A stretch of 64,000 bases of DNA from Hyphomicrobiales bacterium. GTDB lineage: Bacteria > Pseudomonadota > Alphaproteobacteria > Rhizobiales > MH13. Shown piece by piece: positions 43,349 to 52,972 of this stretch (positions are counted from its first letter, which is position 1; every line of letters starts with the position of its first letter). The position numbers and the translations under genes were made by a program. The stretch is taken from positions 930,001 to 994,000 of the forward strand of contig JAEPOK010000001.1 of the NCBI GenBank assembly GCA_017642935.1, written 5' to 3'. The notes under the pieces were generated by a model. It was not told the origin of the DNA. It was given only the letters and a program-made list of their open reading frames with translations, and ran no database searches.

Positions 43349-44110
43349 ATGCCGAACACTCCCCTTTGGTTGACCGCTCGTCCCGCGGCGCATCGCGGCC
43401 TGCACGACAGAAGCCATGGCCTTGTCGAGAACACGATACCGGCGTTTGAGGCAGCGATTGAGCGTGGCTTTGCCATCGAGTTGGATGTGCAGCCGACGGC
43501 CGATGGAGATGTGGTGGTCTTTCATGACCATACTTTGGGCCGTTTGACAGCGGAAAAAGGTGATGTGCGCGATCATACACGTGAGGCTTTGGAAGCTATC
43601 CCAGTGACCGGGTCGGGGACGACGATTCCGTCGCTCGCCAAAGTGCTGGCCCATGTGGATGGGCGAACGCCGCTGCTGGTGGAGCTCAAGAGCAATTTTG
43701 ACGGACAGTTGGGTCTTGCCGATGCAGTTGCTGGCGCGACGAACGCTTATCCCGGCCCGCTGGCTCTGATGTCGTTCGATCCAGCGCTTGTTGCCCGCCT
43801 GCGTACCCACAGGCTCGGTCGTCCGCTGGGCATTGTTTCGGCAAGCATGGGGTATGAGCATTGGGTGCATTTATCGCGATGGCAGAGTTTTGTTCAGGGC
43901 GCTTTACTGCACCGGCCAGCGCTTTGGTGCGATTTTGTATCCTACAATCACGACCATTTGCCGGCTGTCTCTCCACTGCTCGCCAAGTGGCTCGGACGCA
44001 AGGCGCTGCTGTGCTGGACCGTAAAAAACGCCGCCGCCGCCAAACGGGTCAGCCGCTATGTTGATGCCATCACCTTTGAGGGTTTCGACCCGCATGAGCT
44101 TGCGCCATGA
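43349..44110 (+). CDS. glycerophosphodiester phosphodiesterase family protein
   Basis: The 253-residue enzyme hydrolyses glycerophosphodiesters to glycerol-3-phosphate and an alcohol. The catalytic residues are visible: AHRGLHD (His), GLVENTIPAFEAAIERG, FAIELDVQPTADGDVVVFHDH (Glu, Asp, His) and LLVELKS. No signal peptide is present, so it acts in the cytoplasm on imported or recycled diesters. Its stop overlaps the next gene's start by 4 bases (ATGA), indicating coupled translation. Confidence 0.93.
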   Translation: MPNTPLWLTARPAAHRGLHDRSHGLVENTIPAFEAAIERGFAIELDVQPTADGDVVVFHDHTLGRLTAEKGDVRDHTREALEAIPVTGSGTTIPSLAKVLAHVDGRTPLLVELKSNFDGQLGLADAVAGATNAYPGPLALMSFDPALVARLRTHRLGRPLGIVSASMGYEHWVHLSRWQSFVQGALLHRPALWCDFVSYNHDHLPAVSPLLAKWLGRKALLCWTVKNAAAAKRVSRYVDAITFEGFDPHELAP

Positions 44111-45291
44111 GTGAACCGGACACCGGCCAGGACGGTGCGCGCACGCTTGAGACGGTTGAAAGCATTGGCGACATGCCCAAAGACGCTTGGGATGCGTTAG
44201 AAGGCGCCTCGCGCACCTCTGGTGTGGCGTACAACCCTTTCGTTTCTCACGCATTTTTGTCAGCCTTGGAAGATTCCGGTTCGGCGGAACCGGAAACCGG
44301 ATGGATCGGCTCGCACGTTATCCTTCGCGATTCCGACGGCATCGTCGAAGCCGCCCTACCCGCTTATTTGAAGATGCACAGCTATGGCGAATATGTCTTC
44401 GACCATGCTTGGGCCGACGCCTATGAGCGGGCCGGCGGGCGATACTATCCCAAACTGCAATCAAGCATTCCGTTCACGCCGGCCAGCGCCCCAAAACTGC
44501 TCACGCGTGGGGAAGAAACCGGCTCTCAGGCTCTGCTGGCCGAAGGTGCCAAGGCGGTCGTCGACAAGCTCGGCCTATCCTCAGCGCACATCACATTCGT
44601 CAGCGACGAGGAGGCACAGCTTCTTGAGGCGCATGATTTTCTCACCCGCCACGACCAGCAGTTCCATTGGTACAATGAAGACTATGCAGGGTTTTCAAAC
44701 TTTGAGGCGGCGTTGGCATCGCGCAAGCGCAAGCAAATTCGCAAGGAGCGCCGCGACGCGCTGGCCAATGACATCGAAATCGCGTGGATTTCCGGAAGCG
44801 ATTTAAAGGAAGAGCATTGGGACGCGTTCTTCGTTTTTTACCAGGACACCGGCGCGCGCAAATGGGGTCAACCCTATCTGACGCGTTCGTTCTTCTCGCT
44901 GATCGGCGAGCGTATGGCCGAGGACATCGTGCTGATCATGGCCAAACGCGGGGGACGGTATGTCGCCGGCGCGCTCAATTTCAAAGGTGCCGACGCGCTT
45001 TATGGGCGCAACTGGGGTTGCACGGAGCATCATCCGTTTCTGCACTTTGAGGTCTGTTATTATCAGGCCATCGACTATGCGATCGCAAACAAGCTCGACC
45101 GCGTCGAAGCCGGAGCCCAAGGTGCGCACAAGCTAGCGCGCGGGTATATTCCGGCGATCACAACGAGCATGCACTACATTCCCAATGAGAGCTTTCGCCG
45201 CGCCGTTTCGGATTATCTGGCTGGCGAGCGTGAGCAGGTGATGTTCGACGCGCAATATCTTGAACAGCGCACCCCTTTCCGCAAAGCTTGA
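44107..45291 (+). CDS. FemAB-like / GNAT superfamily protein (DUF482 type)
   Basis: The 394-residue cytoplasmic protein belongs to the peptidoglycan-bridge (FemAB)-like group of the GNAT superfamily: AYNPFVSHAFLSALEDSG near the N-terminus, then RKRKQIRKERRDALAND, FYQDTGARKWGQPYLTRSFF and AGALNFKGADALYGRNWG. The acceptor substrate is not known for this subfamily; aminoacyl or acyl transfer is expected. It overlaps the GDPD gene by 4 bases, and the HIT gene follows after 34 bases. Confidence 0.88.
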   Translation: MSEPDTGQDGARTLETVESIGDMPKDAWDALEGASRTSGVAYNPFVSHAFLSALEDSGSAEPETGWIGSHVILRDSDGIVEAALPAYLKMHSYGEYVFDHAWADAYERAGGRYYPKLQSSIPFTPASAPKLLTRGEETGSQALLAEGAKAVVDKLGLSSAHITFVSDEEAQLLEAHDFLTRHDQQFHWYNEDYAGFSNFEAALASRKRKQIRKERRDALANDIEIAWISGSDLKEEHWDAFFVFYQDTGARKWGQPYLTRSFFSLIGERMAEDIVLIMAKRGGRYVAGALNFKGADALYGRNWGCTEHHPFLHFEVCYYQAIDYAIANKLDRVEAGAQGAHKLARGYIPAITTSMHYIPNESFRRAVSDYLAGEREQVMFDAQYLEQRTPFRKA

Positions 45292-45325
45292 TCACGCCTC
45301 CAAGACTGTCGCCAAGGACCCTGCC

Positions 45326-45748
45326 ATGACTGACTATGATCCGCAGAACATCTTCGCCAAGATTTTGCAGGGGGAGATTCCAAGTCATACGATTCTGGAG
45401 AATGACCAGGTTCTGGCTATCATGGATGTCATGCCGCAGGCGGAGGGGCATGCGCTGGTGATTCCAAAGGCGCCATCACGCAACTTGCTCGACGCCGATC
45501 CAGCCACGTTGGCTGCGCTGTTCGAGGCGGTACAGAAGGTGGCGCAGGCCGCTAATCAGGCCTTTGAGGCCGACGGGATTACGATCCAGCAATTCAATGA
45601 GGCGGCCGGTGGCCAGTCGGTGTTTCACCTGCACGTGCATGTGATCCCGCGGCACACCGGCGTGCCGCTGAAGCCGCATACTGGCGAGATGGCCGACCAG
45701 GCGATGCTGGCCAGCCAGGCTGAAAAGTATCGCGCCATTCTCGGCTGA
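45326..45748 (+). CDS. HIT family nucleotide hydrolase
   Basis: The 140-residue protein has the histidine-triad motif in VFHLHVHVIPRHTG and the typical N-terminus NIFAKILQGEIPSHTILEND, then HALVIPKAPSRNLLD. HIT proteins of this HinT-like type hydrolyse purine nucleoside phosphoramidates or other nucleotide conjugates. The start with AAGGA 7 bases upstream is preferred; the open frame begins 22 codons earlier, overlapping the previous gene. Confidence 0.95.
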   Translation: MTDYDPQNIFAKILQGEIPSHTILENDQVLAIMDVMPQAEGHALVIPKAPSRNLLDADPATLAALFEAVQKVAQAANQAFEADGITIQQFNEAAGGQSVFHLHVHVIPRHTGVPLKPHTGEMADQAMLASQAEKYRAILG

Positions 45749-45760
45749 CCGGGATGATTT

Positions 45761-46117
45761 CTAGATCGTCTCTTTGATGACGGCGGTGGTCTCATCGCCG
45801 GTGTTGGGCGTGCCGCGCGGTTCAATGAGCAAGAGGTGGGCTTCGCGATCGGCGACCGGACGGTGCTTTTTGCCCTTCGGAACAACGTAGAGCTCACCAG
45901 GCCCAAGTGTGACATTGCCATCCTCGGTTTCGATCCGCACTTCGCCATCGAGAACCAGAAAGAAATCGTCGGTGTCGGGATGGTCGTGCCAGACGAACTC
46001 GCCCTGCACTTTGACCACCATGATGTCGTTGTCGTTGAACTGACCGACGATCTTTGGTGACCATTGGTCAGAAAACTGGCTGAGCTTGGCCGCCAGGTTG
46101 ATGGCTTCTGGCTTCAA
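45761..46117 (-). CDS. cupin domain protein
   Basis: The 118-residue protein is a single cupin barrel. Motif 1 is VWHDHPDTDDFFLVLDGEV (His, His, Asp/Glu positions for a metal) and motif 2 is LGPGELYVVPKGKKHRPVA. The metal and substrate are not identifiable. The start is a TTG with the strong ribosome site GGAGG 5 bases upstream; six further codons upstream would put that site inside the gene. It lies between the HIT gene and the clpA terminator. Confidence 0.88.
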   Translation of the reverse strand: MKPEAINLAAKLSQFSDQWSPKIVGQFNDNDIMVVKVQGEFVWHDHPDTDDFFLVLDGEVRIETEDGNVTLGPGELYVVPKGKKHRPVADREAHLLLIEPRGTPNTGDETTAVIKETI

Positions 46118-46133
46118 GATTTCCTCCCTAAGC

Positions 46134-46163
46134 AAAAAGGCCGGACAATTGCCCGGCCTTTTT
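46134..46163 (-). terminator. terminator of the clpS-clpA unit (bidirectional)
   Basis: An 11-bp stem AAAAAGGCCGG/CCGGCCTTTTT with an 8-base loop lies 4 bases beyond the clpA stop. It has A5 and T5 flanks and overlaps the region just upstream of the cupin start. Confidence 0.9.
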
Positions 46164-46167
46164 CCAA

Positions 46168-48627
46168 CTAAGTCTTCAACGGCACCTTGGGCACTGCGCC
46201 GCGGCCGCCGCTTGAGCCGGGCTTTTTGCGCCCAGAGGCTTTGCCCGTTGGGGCTTTGGTGGCGGTCGCCTTGGCCACCGTCTTCTTCTTCGCCGGTGCC
46301 TTGCGTTTGGCTTTGGACGGAACCGGATCGGGCTTAGGCTTCACCGGTTCGGCGACCGTTTCCAGTTTCAATCCAACGGTTTTGCCTTTCTCGTTCTGAT
46401 CGAGATCGACCCGCACCGTCCCGCCTTTGACCAAGTTTCCAAAGAGAACCTGATCAGCCAGTGGCTTCTTGATATGCTCCTGGATCACGCGTCCCAATGG
46501 CCGCGCGCCCATATGCTCATCATAGCCCTCAATGGCCAGCCATTCGCGTGCCTTGTCGGTCAGCTCGATGACCACGTTGCGATCAGAGAGCTGCGTTTCC
46601 AGCTGCAGCACGAATTTGTCGACCACACGGAAGACAACCTCTTGCGGCAAATGCCCGAACTGGATGATCGCATCCAAGCGGTTGCGGAATTCCGGCGCGA
46701 ACAGGCGGTTGATCGCCTCCATGTCCTCGCCTTCACGGCGCGCCGATTTGAAGCCAATCGCCGGTTTGGCCATGTCCTGCGCGCCCGCATTTGTGGTCAT
46801 GATGATGATCACATTGCGGAAATCGACTTCCTTACCATTGGAGTCGGTCAGCTTGCCGTGATCCATGACCTGCAAGAGCACGTTAAAGAGGTCCGGATGG
46901 GCCTTTTCGATCTCATCAAGCAGGAGCACGCAATAAGGGTGCTGGTCGACACCATCGGTCAGCAAGCCACCTTGGTCGAAGCCGACATAGCCAGGAGGCG
47001 CGCCGATCAGCCGTGAAACGGCGTGCCGCTCCATATACTCCGACATATCGAACCGCAGCAGTTCCACGCCAAGCAGATTGGCGAGTTGCTTGGCGACCTC
47101 GGTCTTGCCGACACCGGTCGGGCCGGAGAACAAATAGTTGCCAATCGGCTTTTCTGGCTCACGAAGACCCGCACGGGACAGCTTGATGGCGGCGGATAAC
47201 GCAGTGATTGCATCATCCTGACCGAAGACCACCCGACGCAGGTTGGTCTCAAGCCCTTTGATGGTTTCGGCATCGTCTTTTGTAACGTTCTTGGGTGGGA
47301 TACGCGCCATCAAAGCAATGGCGTTCTCCACTTCTTTGACACCGATGGTTTTACGGCGCCGGTTTTCGGGCACCAATTGCTGCGAGGCACCGGTCTCATC
47401 GATCACGTCGATGGCTTTGTCCGGCAGTTTGCGGTCATTGATGTAACGCGCCGACAATTCAACGGCCGTCTTGATGGCATCATGGGTGTAGCGAACCTTG
47501 TGATAGTCCTCGAAATAGGGCTTCAGGCCCTTCAGGATCTCGATGGCGTCCGGCACACTTGGCTCGGTGACATCGATCTTCTGGAATCGGCGAACGAGCG
47601 CCCGGTCCTTCTCGAAGAACTGGCGGTATTCCTTGTAGGTCGTCGAGCCAATGCAGCGCAGCGTGCCGGCGGCAAGTGCGGGTTTGAGCAGGTTCGAGGC
47701 ATCCATGGCGCCACCGGAGGTCGCGCCGGCGCCGATCACGGTGTGAATTTCATCGATGAACATGATCGCGCCGTCATAGGCTTCGATTTCCTTGACGACC
47801 TGCTTCAGACGTTCCTCGAAATCGCCGCGATAGCGCGTGCCGGCGAGCAACACGCCCATATCGAGTGAGAACACGGTCGCATCGGCGAGCACCTGTGGCA
47901 CGTCACCGTCCACGATGCGTTTGGCCAAGCCTTCGGCGATGGCCGTTTTACCAACACCTGGGTCACCAACAAGCAGCGGATTGTTCTTCTGACGACGGCA
48001 GAGCACTTGCACGGTGCGCTGAATCTCTTTGCCGCGACCGATCAGCGGATCAATCTTACCGTCCTTGGCTTTCTCGTTGAGATTGACGCAATAGGCTTCC
48101 AGCGCTTCGTTTTTCTTCGCTTCGCGACCTTCACCCTCGCCCACTTCTTCATCGGCGCCGCGCGGCGTGCGCGGTTCGCTCGCACCCGGACGCTTGGCGA
48201 TGCCGTGCGAGATGTAATTAACCGCGTCATAACGGGTCATGTCCTGCTCTTGCAGGAAGTAGGCGGCGTGGCTTTCACGTTCGGCAAAGATGGCAACCAG
48301 AACGTTGGCGCCGGTCACTTCATCACGGCCGGAAGACTGTACGTGGATCACCGCGCGTTGAATAACGCGCTGAAACCCAGCGGTTGGTTTGGCCTCTTCG
48401 CCGTTTTCGGCGGTGAGGTCGACCAGTTCGTGATCGACATAGTCGGCAACAGCATCGCGGAGCGCGGCTACGTCAACGCTGCAGGCCTGCATGACGCCGA
48501 GCGCGTCCTCATCGTCCATGAGCGCCAGAAGCAGGTGCTCCAGCGTTGCATATTCATGACTGCGCTCATTGGCGCCGGCTAAGGCGCGATGCAGGGCTTT
48601 TTCAAGACTACGGGAAAAGGTTGGCAC
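46168..48627 (-). CDS. clpA: ATP-dependent Clp protease ATP-binding subunit ClpA
   Basis: ClpA is the AAA+ unfoldase that feeds substrates, including N-degron proteins delivered by ClpS, to ClpP. The 819-residue protein has a double Clp N-domain (residues 1-145), a first AAA+ module with Walker [14 protein letters not shown], and a second with [14 protein letters not shown] ClpP-docking loop resembling IGF is present ([13 protein letters not shown]). After about residue 755 a Lys/Ala-rich extension ends in VPKVPLKT. The start is GTG. clpS lies 9 bases upstream, so the two form an operon. Confidence 0.97.
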   Translation of the reverse strand: MPTFSRSLEKALHRALAGANERSHEYATLEHLLLALMDDEDALGVMQACSVDVAALRDAVADYVDHELVDLTAENGEEAKPTAGFQRVIQRAVIHVQSSGRDEVTGANVLVAIFAERESHAAYFLQEQDMTRYDAVNYISHGIAKRPGASEPRTPRGADEEVGEGEGREAKKNEALEAYCVNLNEKAKDGKIDPLIGRGKEIQRTVQVLCRRQKNNPLLVGDPGVGKTAIAEGLAKRIVDGDVPQVLADATVFSLDMGVLLAGTRYRGDFEERLKQVVKEIEAYDGAIMFIDEIHTVIGAGATSGGAMDASNLLKPALAAGTLRCIGSTTYKEYRQFFEKDRALVRRFQKIDVTEPSVPDAIEILKGLKPYFEDYHKVRYTHDAIKTAVELSARYINDRKLPDKAIDVIDETGASQQLVPENRRRKTIGVKEVENAIALMARIPPKNVTKDDAETIKGLETNLRRVVFGQDDAITALSAAIKLSRAGLREPEKPIGNYLFSGPTGVGKTEVAKQLANLLGVELLRFDMSEYMERHAVSRLIGAPPGYVGFDQGGLLTDGVDQHPYCVLLLDEIEKAHPDLFNVLLQVMDHGKLTDSNGKEVDFRNVIIIMTTNAGAQDMAKPAIGFKSARREGEDMEAINRLFAPEFRNRLDAIIQFGHLPQEVVFRVVDKFVLQLETQLSDRNVVIELTDKAREWLAIEGYDEHMGARPLGRVIQEHIKKPLADQVLFGNLVKGGTVRVDLDQNEKGKTVGLKLETVAEPVKPKPDPVPSKAKRKAPAKKKTVAKATATKAPTGKASGRKKPGSSGGRGAVPKVPLKT

Positions 48628-48636
48628 AGGCGGCTC

Positions 48637-49038
48637 TCACTTTTTTTCCATAACGCATTGCAAAGGGTGCTGATTCTGTCGGGCGAAATCCATGACTTGA
48701 GTCACTTTGGTCTCCGCCACTTCGTAGGTGTAGACGCCGCATTCGCCCACACCGTTCTGATGGACATGCAGCATGATCTGGGTCGCTTCATCACGGGTCT
48801 TGCGAAAGAACCGCTCAAGCACGTGCACGACGAACTCCATCGGTGTGTAATCATCATTGAGCAGCAATACCCGGTACAGATTGGGGCGTTTGACCTTGGG
48901 TTTGGTGCGCGTGATGACGGCCGTACCGCTGCCGGTATCGTCATCATCACCCCCATCGGCGCCCTCGCTAGAAAGCGTTGTCTTTGGGATGCGGATCACG
49001 GGGGGCAGCGCGGAGTTGGTCTTGGTCAGGTCGGACAT
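48637..49038 (-). CDS. clpS: ClpS adaptor protein
   Basis: ClpS recognises N-end-rule substrates and hands them to ClpA. The 133-residue protein has a flexible acidic N-terminus ([13 protein letters not shown], residues 26-38) and the core [23 protein letters not shown], which carries the Asn-Asp pair that binds the substrate N-terminus. It ends [22 protein letters not shown]. The start is uncertain: no clear ribosome site is visible, and an ATG at 49089 in frame would add 17 residues. Confidence 0.93.
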   Translation of the reverse strand: MSDLTKTNSALPPVIRIPKTTLSSEGADGGDDDDTGSGTAVITRTKPKVKRPNLYRVLLLNDDYTPMEFVVHVLERFFRKTRDEATQIMLHVHQNGVGECGVYTYEVAETKVTQVMDFARQNQHPLQCVMEKK

Positions 49039-49427
49039 GGTCGGGCTGGTCAATTGCGTCGGTTCGGCGATCACGGTCGTTAATACCATGGTGCAGTCTG
49101 ATTGGGTTGGATGGTGAAGCACAATAGCGGTGCCTTCAAGGCCAATAATCTGCCGGGCACAGCCTATTAAATATGCGCCACCTGCAAGATTTAAAGGGGC
49201 AGACGGTGGCTTGCCTGCGCGAGCGTCTTCGGCTGCAGGCAGCCAGGCGATATTCAAACGCCATGACGCGCAAAAACAGTGTGCATGAGCGACAAAAGAA
49301 AGGGCCGGTGCCATGCGGCACCAGCCCTTCTTGAGACAGTTGGAGCGCGACCGATCAAATGATCGATCAACTCTCAATATGTCGGCATCGAACCCACTCG
49401 GCGGCGGCTCAATGCGACCGCGTCAGC
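49039..49427. other. intergenic region between clpS and the phasin gene
   Basis: About 390 bases hold no supported gene. The part nearest clpS should contain its promoter, but no clear box pair is visible. A terminator for the phasin gene is described separately. The open frame that continues clpS upstream is not protein-like. Confidence 0.5.
49292..49331 (-). terminator. terminator of the phasin gene
   Basis: On the minus strand GGGC-T-GGTGCC, a 4-base loop, then GGCACC-G-GCCC is followed by TTTCTTTTGT. It lies about 97 bases beyond the phasin stop. Confidence 0.75.
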
Positions 49428-49757
49428 TTATTTGGCCACTTTGGCGAACATGCCTTCATAAGGCTTGTAGGTTTCTTTGGCGAGGTCGACGACCATTTCG
49501 TTGACTTTGGTTGCCTGGCCAACGAACGCTTCGTAAGCGGACTTCATGTAATCGGACTGCACTTCAACAGCTTTGTCGAGCGACTTGGCTGCAAGCAGGT
49601 CTTCCATGGCGGCAGAACCGGTTTCCATGGCTTTCTTGGAATAATCCTGGGTTTCCAGGGCCAGCGCCTGAACGCCTTTGGACATAGCGGCCACTGAGGC
49701 CATCGCCAAGTCCATGTTTTCTTTGCCGGTCTTCTGGATATCGTCGAAATTCGTCAT
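49428..49757 (-). CDS. phasin family protein
   Basis: The 109-residue helical, Ala-rich protein has the phasin pattern (NMDLAMASVAAMSKGVQALALE, then EDLLAAKSLDKAVEVQSDYMKSAYEAF). Phasins coat polyhydroxyalkanoate granules, although no PHA synthase is nearby. The second of two adjacent ATG codons is preferred because TAAGGA stands at better spacing from it. A near-consensus promoter lies upstream, so strong expression is likely. Confidence 0.9.
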   Translation of the reverse strand: MTNFDDIQKTGKENMDLAMASVAAMSKGVQALALETQDYSKKAMETGSAAMEDLLAAKSLDKAVEVQSDYMKSAYEAFVGQATKVNEMVVDLAKETYKPYEGMFAKVAK

Positions 49758-49825
49758 CATGTCCTTAGCTCCATAAGGTGGTTATCGTCTGAAAAGATGG
49801 GCCGCCTTTGTTTGCAGCGCACAAC

Positions 49826-49855
49826 GATATATGTGCATCGCAACATTGCTGTCAA
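49826..49855 (-). promoter_or_regulatory. candidate phasin promoter
   Basis: On the minus strand a perfect TTGACA (49855-49850) is followed after 18 bases by TATATC (49831-49826). Similar GCAGCGC(A)CAAC-type inverted segments flank it at 49814-49825 and 49865-49874, which suggests repressor binding around the promoter. Confidence 0.65.
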
Positions 49856-49864
49856 GACGAAATT

Positions 49865-49888
49865 GTTGCGCTGCACAAATTGCAATTT
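49865..49888. promoter_or_regulatory. palindromic element upstream of the phasin promoter
   Basis: The segment holds GTTGCGCTGC, one arm of the flanking inverted repeat, followed by the 12-bp perfect palindrome AAATTGCAATTT (49877-49888). It lies about 20 bases upstream of the phasin -35 box. A PhaR-type regulator is a reasonable but unproven binder. Confidence 0.4.
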
Positions 49889-50018
49889 CTGCCGTGCATT
49901 TAACCCTTCTGAAACCCTTAAATCCGTAGTTTGACCGCCAAAGCTTGGTTCAAGCGCGTTCTGCCTGGACAGAAAGCTTTGGGGGCGTACCGGCTCGCGT
50001 ATCTGAGCAGGAAAACCA

Positions 50019-51386
50019 ATGGGTGGTAGTGTGTTGCGTAGAGTATCGTTGGTGCAGGCTTGGCTTGCACTGCTTGTTGCTGTTGGCGTCATGTTCGGTT
50101 CGTTTTCCGGACCTTCTTCGGCCAACGCCAATCCCCGTTATGCGGCGCTGGTCGTTGACGCGCGCAATGGCGAGGTCCTTTTCTCCCGACATGCCAATGC
50201 GCCGCGGTTCCCGGCATCGCTGACAAAAGTGATGACGCTCTACATTCTGTTTGAAGAGCTGGAGGCTGGCCGCCTTTCGCTCGATACGCGCATGAACGTA
50301 TCAGCGCATGCCCAATCCCAACCGCCTTCCGAACTCGGATTGCGTCAGGGTCAAACGATCACTGTCCGCGATGCGATGCTCTCGCTGGTCACGAAATCGG
50401 CCAACGATGCCGCATCGGTTGTTGCTGAACATATTGGTGGCACCGAATGGAGCTTTGCCCAGCGCATGACCGAAACGGCGCGCCGCATTGGCATGAGCAA
50501 CACAACGTTCCGAAATGCCTCCGGCCTGCCCAACCGCGAACAGCGCACCACCGCCCACGACATGGTTTTGATGGGACGTGCGATCTATGAGCGCTTTCCA
50601 CAGCGCTACCAGGTCTTCTCGACCACCAGTTTCCGTTATGCTGGCCGCACCTACCGCAATCACAACCGTCTTCTTGGCACGGTGCGCGGCGTTGATGGCA
50701 TCAAAACCGGCTTCATCCGAGCGTCCGGCTTCAACCTGCTATCCTCGGTCAATGATCGTGGCCGCCACATTGTTGCTGTTGTGATGGGTGGACGCACTGG
50801 CGCGAGCCGTAACGCCCATATGCGTGACCTGATTGCTCGGCATCTGCCACAGGCATCCACCGGTCCACGTACCGCTCGCCTGCTGGTTGCGCGTGCGCAG
50901 TTCAATCCACCCTCGCCTGTGCCGCATCCAGCAGCCCTGCCTGCGGTTGCCTTTGCCGCGGCGAACGCAATGATGGCGTCGACGCCGCCGCAACCATTGC
51001 CCGCACCGCTGGCCGCCGTTGAAGTGGCGACGGTTTCCGCACCAGCTTCGGCAAGCATGGTGGCAACGCATTCCCCTGCAGCGCCAACTGCGACCGCGTC
51101 CGCGCCAGGTGGGATGCAGCTCGGCAGCGTTCCGGTGGATGGATGGACCATCCAAATCGGCGCTTTACCGAGCCAAGAGGCCGCTGTGAATATGTTGGTG
51201 CAAGCCAGGGGACGGGTGAACGATCTGACCGCGCGCACGCCCTACACGCAAAGCATTCAATCCAACGGCGCGACCCTTTGGCGTGCCAGGTTCGGCGGGT
51301 TCAACAGCCGAGACCGCGCACAGGCTGCCTGTAGCGCCTTGGAAGCGCAAAGCTTTGCTTGCCTCGCGGTCCGCCCAGACCGCTAA
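50019..51386 (+). CDS. D-alanyl-D-alanine carboxypeptidase with SPOR domain
   Basis: The 455-residue exported enzyme has a signal peptide (about 1-37, ending SANA). It has the full S11 motif set: SLTK (Ser67, Lys70), the SxN motif in LVTKSANDAAS (about 128) and KTG in GIKTGFIRASGF (about 228). It should therefore remove terminal D-Ala from peptidoglycan. A Pro/Ala-rich linker leads to a C-terminal SPOR domain (WTIQIGALPSQEAAVNML..), which targets it to septal peptidoglycan. This contrasts with the motif-defective DacA-like protein at 4634-5866. AGGA lies 6 bases before the ATG. Confidence 0.95.
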   Translation: MGGSVLRRVSLVQAWLALLVAVGVMFGSFSGPSSANANPRYAALVVDARNGEVLFSRHANAPRFPASLTKVMTLYILFEELEAGRLSLDTRMNVSAHAQSQPPSELGLRQGQTITVRDAMLSLVTKSANDAASVVAEHIGGTEWSFAQRMTETARRIGMSNTTFRNASGLPNREQRTTAHDMVLMGRAIYERFPQRYQVFSTTSFRYAGRTYRNHNRLLGTVRGVDGIKTGFIRASGFNLLSSVNDRGRHIVAVVMGGRTGASRNAHMRDLIARHLPQASTGPRTARLLVARAQFNPPSPVPHPAALPAVAFAAANAMMASTPPQPLPAPLAAVEVATVSAPASASMVATHSPAAPTATASAPGGMQLGSVPVDGWTIQIGALPSQEAAVNMLVQARGRVNDLTARTPYTQSIQSNGATLWRARFGGFNSRDRAQAACSALEAQSFACLAVRPDR

Positions 51387-51430
51387 CGGACGAGCCCACA
51401 TCTTTCTCGGCTTTTTGTGTTTTAGGAGTA

Positions 51431-52162
51431 TCAGCCGTGCAACTTCAGCAAAACTTCCTTGGCAAGATTGACCTTGGCCGCAAGGTAGGTCGATCCGCCT
51501 CTGTCGGGATGGATGTTAGCCATCAAACGCCGGTGCGCCGCACGAATGGCGTCGGCATTGGCGCCCGCCTGAAGCCCCAGGATCTCATAGGCCTCGTCTT
51601 CAGCCATGCCGCCCGTATCCGCCGCGCCGGCGCTCCGGCCACTCGACCCTTGGTCATGGTGTTCTCGCCAACCGGCAAACGTGCGGTCCAGGTACGCTTC
51701 TAACAAGCGCACGCTCTCGCCATCATCGGCCATCGCGCCAAGCGCGTTGGTGAGTTCATCGCGGGAACAGGCGTTAAGCGCCCTGCCCTTCCATGGACCG
51801 TCGATAAAGGTGCCTGCGATTTCTCCGGTTCCTTGATCGAGCTTCATTTCCAGATATTTGGTGCTGACCGTCGGACCACCGCTCGTCCGCTGCGCACCGT
51901 ACACCCCATCGACATCATCAAAGCCTTTGGGTCGCCCACGAAACATGGCGCGGTTGCGCATGGCATGGTTGGCGAGCGCAAACACATGGCTCATGGCGCC
52001 AACGCGACCTGTGAGCAGCAACAACCCCGCCAGACCGACCAGCAATGCAATGCCACCGAAGCGCGCGTGCTGGGCGATCTTGGCGGCCGGAACCCTTGTT
52101 AAGGCCCGTCCGGCGAGGAGGAACAGTGCCAAGAGGACCAGCCCAAAGATCAGATAGATCAT
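51431..52162 (-). CDS. membrane protein with C-terminal J domain
   Basis: The 243-residue protein has two N-terminal membrane segments ([15 protein letters not shown] and [15 protein letters not shown], residues 3-52) and a C-terminal J domain with the invariant HPD ([18 protein letters not shown]). The middle contains [23 protein letters not shown], similar to the TIM14/DjlC type. It should recruit DnaK to a membrane site. Its ATG overlaps the stop of the VWA gene (ATGA), so the two act together. Confidence 0.9.
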   Translation of the reverse strand: MIYLIFGLVLLALFLLAGRALTRVPAAKIAQHARFGGIALLVGLAGLLLLTGRVGAMSHVFALANHAMRNRAMFRGRPKGFDDVDGVYGAQRTSGGPTVSTKYLEMKLDQGTGEIAGTFIDGPWKGRALNACSRDELTNALGAMADDGESVRLLEAYLDRTFAGWREHHDQGSSGRSAGAADTGGMAEDEAYEILGLQAGANADAIRAAHRRLMANIHPDRGGSTYLAAKVNLAKEVLLKLHG

Positions 52163-52866
52163 CGCATCTGCTCCAGCAAAAGACGCCCTTCCCGGCTTTG
52201 CGCACTCTCAAGTGCTGCGCGACCACCGGAGGCATAGCGCGCCACGGCCTGCAAGAGACGCGCTAACGTTTCGGCTGAACGTTCGTCAAACTGAAAATAA
52301 CCACCACCGGAGTTGTTGGCCATCGAGCGGAATACACTGCCAGCAAAGCGATCAGTCCCTTCGTGGAACATGAACAGCTTGCAACCGAGAAGCCCAAGTT
52401 CACCGGCCATCTGGCTGAGCGCATCGGCGTCCTCCTCGACGGCATCGCCAATATAGACCAGTGCGGGGACAGGGGCCTTGGCGATCTCCTTGCGGGCAAA
52501 GCTTAGGACGCGCCCAATTTGCGTCTGGCCGCCGAGACATCCGATGCCTTGCATCAAACGGGCCAGTGAGTTGCCGTCGGTTTGCCATCCCGAGGCGCGG
52601 CATTCATTGAAACCGCGAAAGTAGATAAGCTTCATCGCCAAGCCGTTGACCGTGTTGGCTTCCTGGAACATCGCCGATTGGATGTGCATCGCCCGGTCCC
52701 ATGTGCGTTCTCGGCTAAGCGTGGCATCAAGTGCGAACAGCAATCGACCGGATGAGCCGGGCTTCGGGGCGCTGCCAAGGGCGGCAACGAACGCATCGAC
52801 AGAACCAGTTTTGCTGGCCTTTGTCGGCTTGGTGTCAGGTTTGACGGTAGGCGTTTGTTTCGTCAT
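52159..52866 (-). CDS. VWA-like domain protein
   Basis: The 235-residue protein has a basic N-terminal leader and then a von Willebrand A-like fold: [18 protein letters not shown] (a DxTxS variant of the metal-ion-dependent adhesion motif), [18 protein letters not shown] and [15 protein letters not shown] domains make metal-dependent protein contacts. The start of the J-domain membrane protein overlaps its stop, a recurrent pairing in this bacterial group. It is divergent from panC. Confidence 0.85.
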   Translation of the reverse strand: MTKQTPTVKPDTKPTKASKTGSVDAFVAALGSAPKPGSSGRLLFALDATLSRERTWDRAMHIQSAMFQEANTVNGLAMKLIYFRGFNECRASGWQTDGNSLARLMQGIGCLGGQTQIGRVLSFARKEIAKAPVPALVYIGDAVEEDADALSQMAGELGLLGCKLFMFHEGTDRFAGSVFRSMANNSGGGYFQFDERSAETLARLLQAVARYASGGRAALESAQSREGRLLLEQMR

Positions 52867-52972
52867 GCGTCTTCATTTGGGATGCACAAGGCAGCTTGAG
52901 AAGGGTATAGGGCGGACAAACCGGCTGCGTTTCGTGGCCGCACTTGCCCTTTTCAGCACAGATTAGCCATCC

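Noticed and set aside
49039-49377. Extension of clpS to a 246-residue protein
   Set aside because: The upstream codons overlap the phasin terminator, lack family resemblance and would more than double the normal length.
49757-50131. 124-codon open frame on the minus strand between phasin and the carboxypeptidase gene
   Set aside because: It runs through the phasin promoter region and opposite the start of the carboxypeptidase gene; composition is not protein-like.
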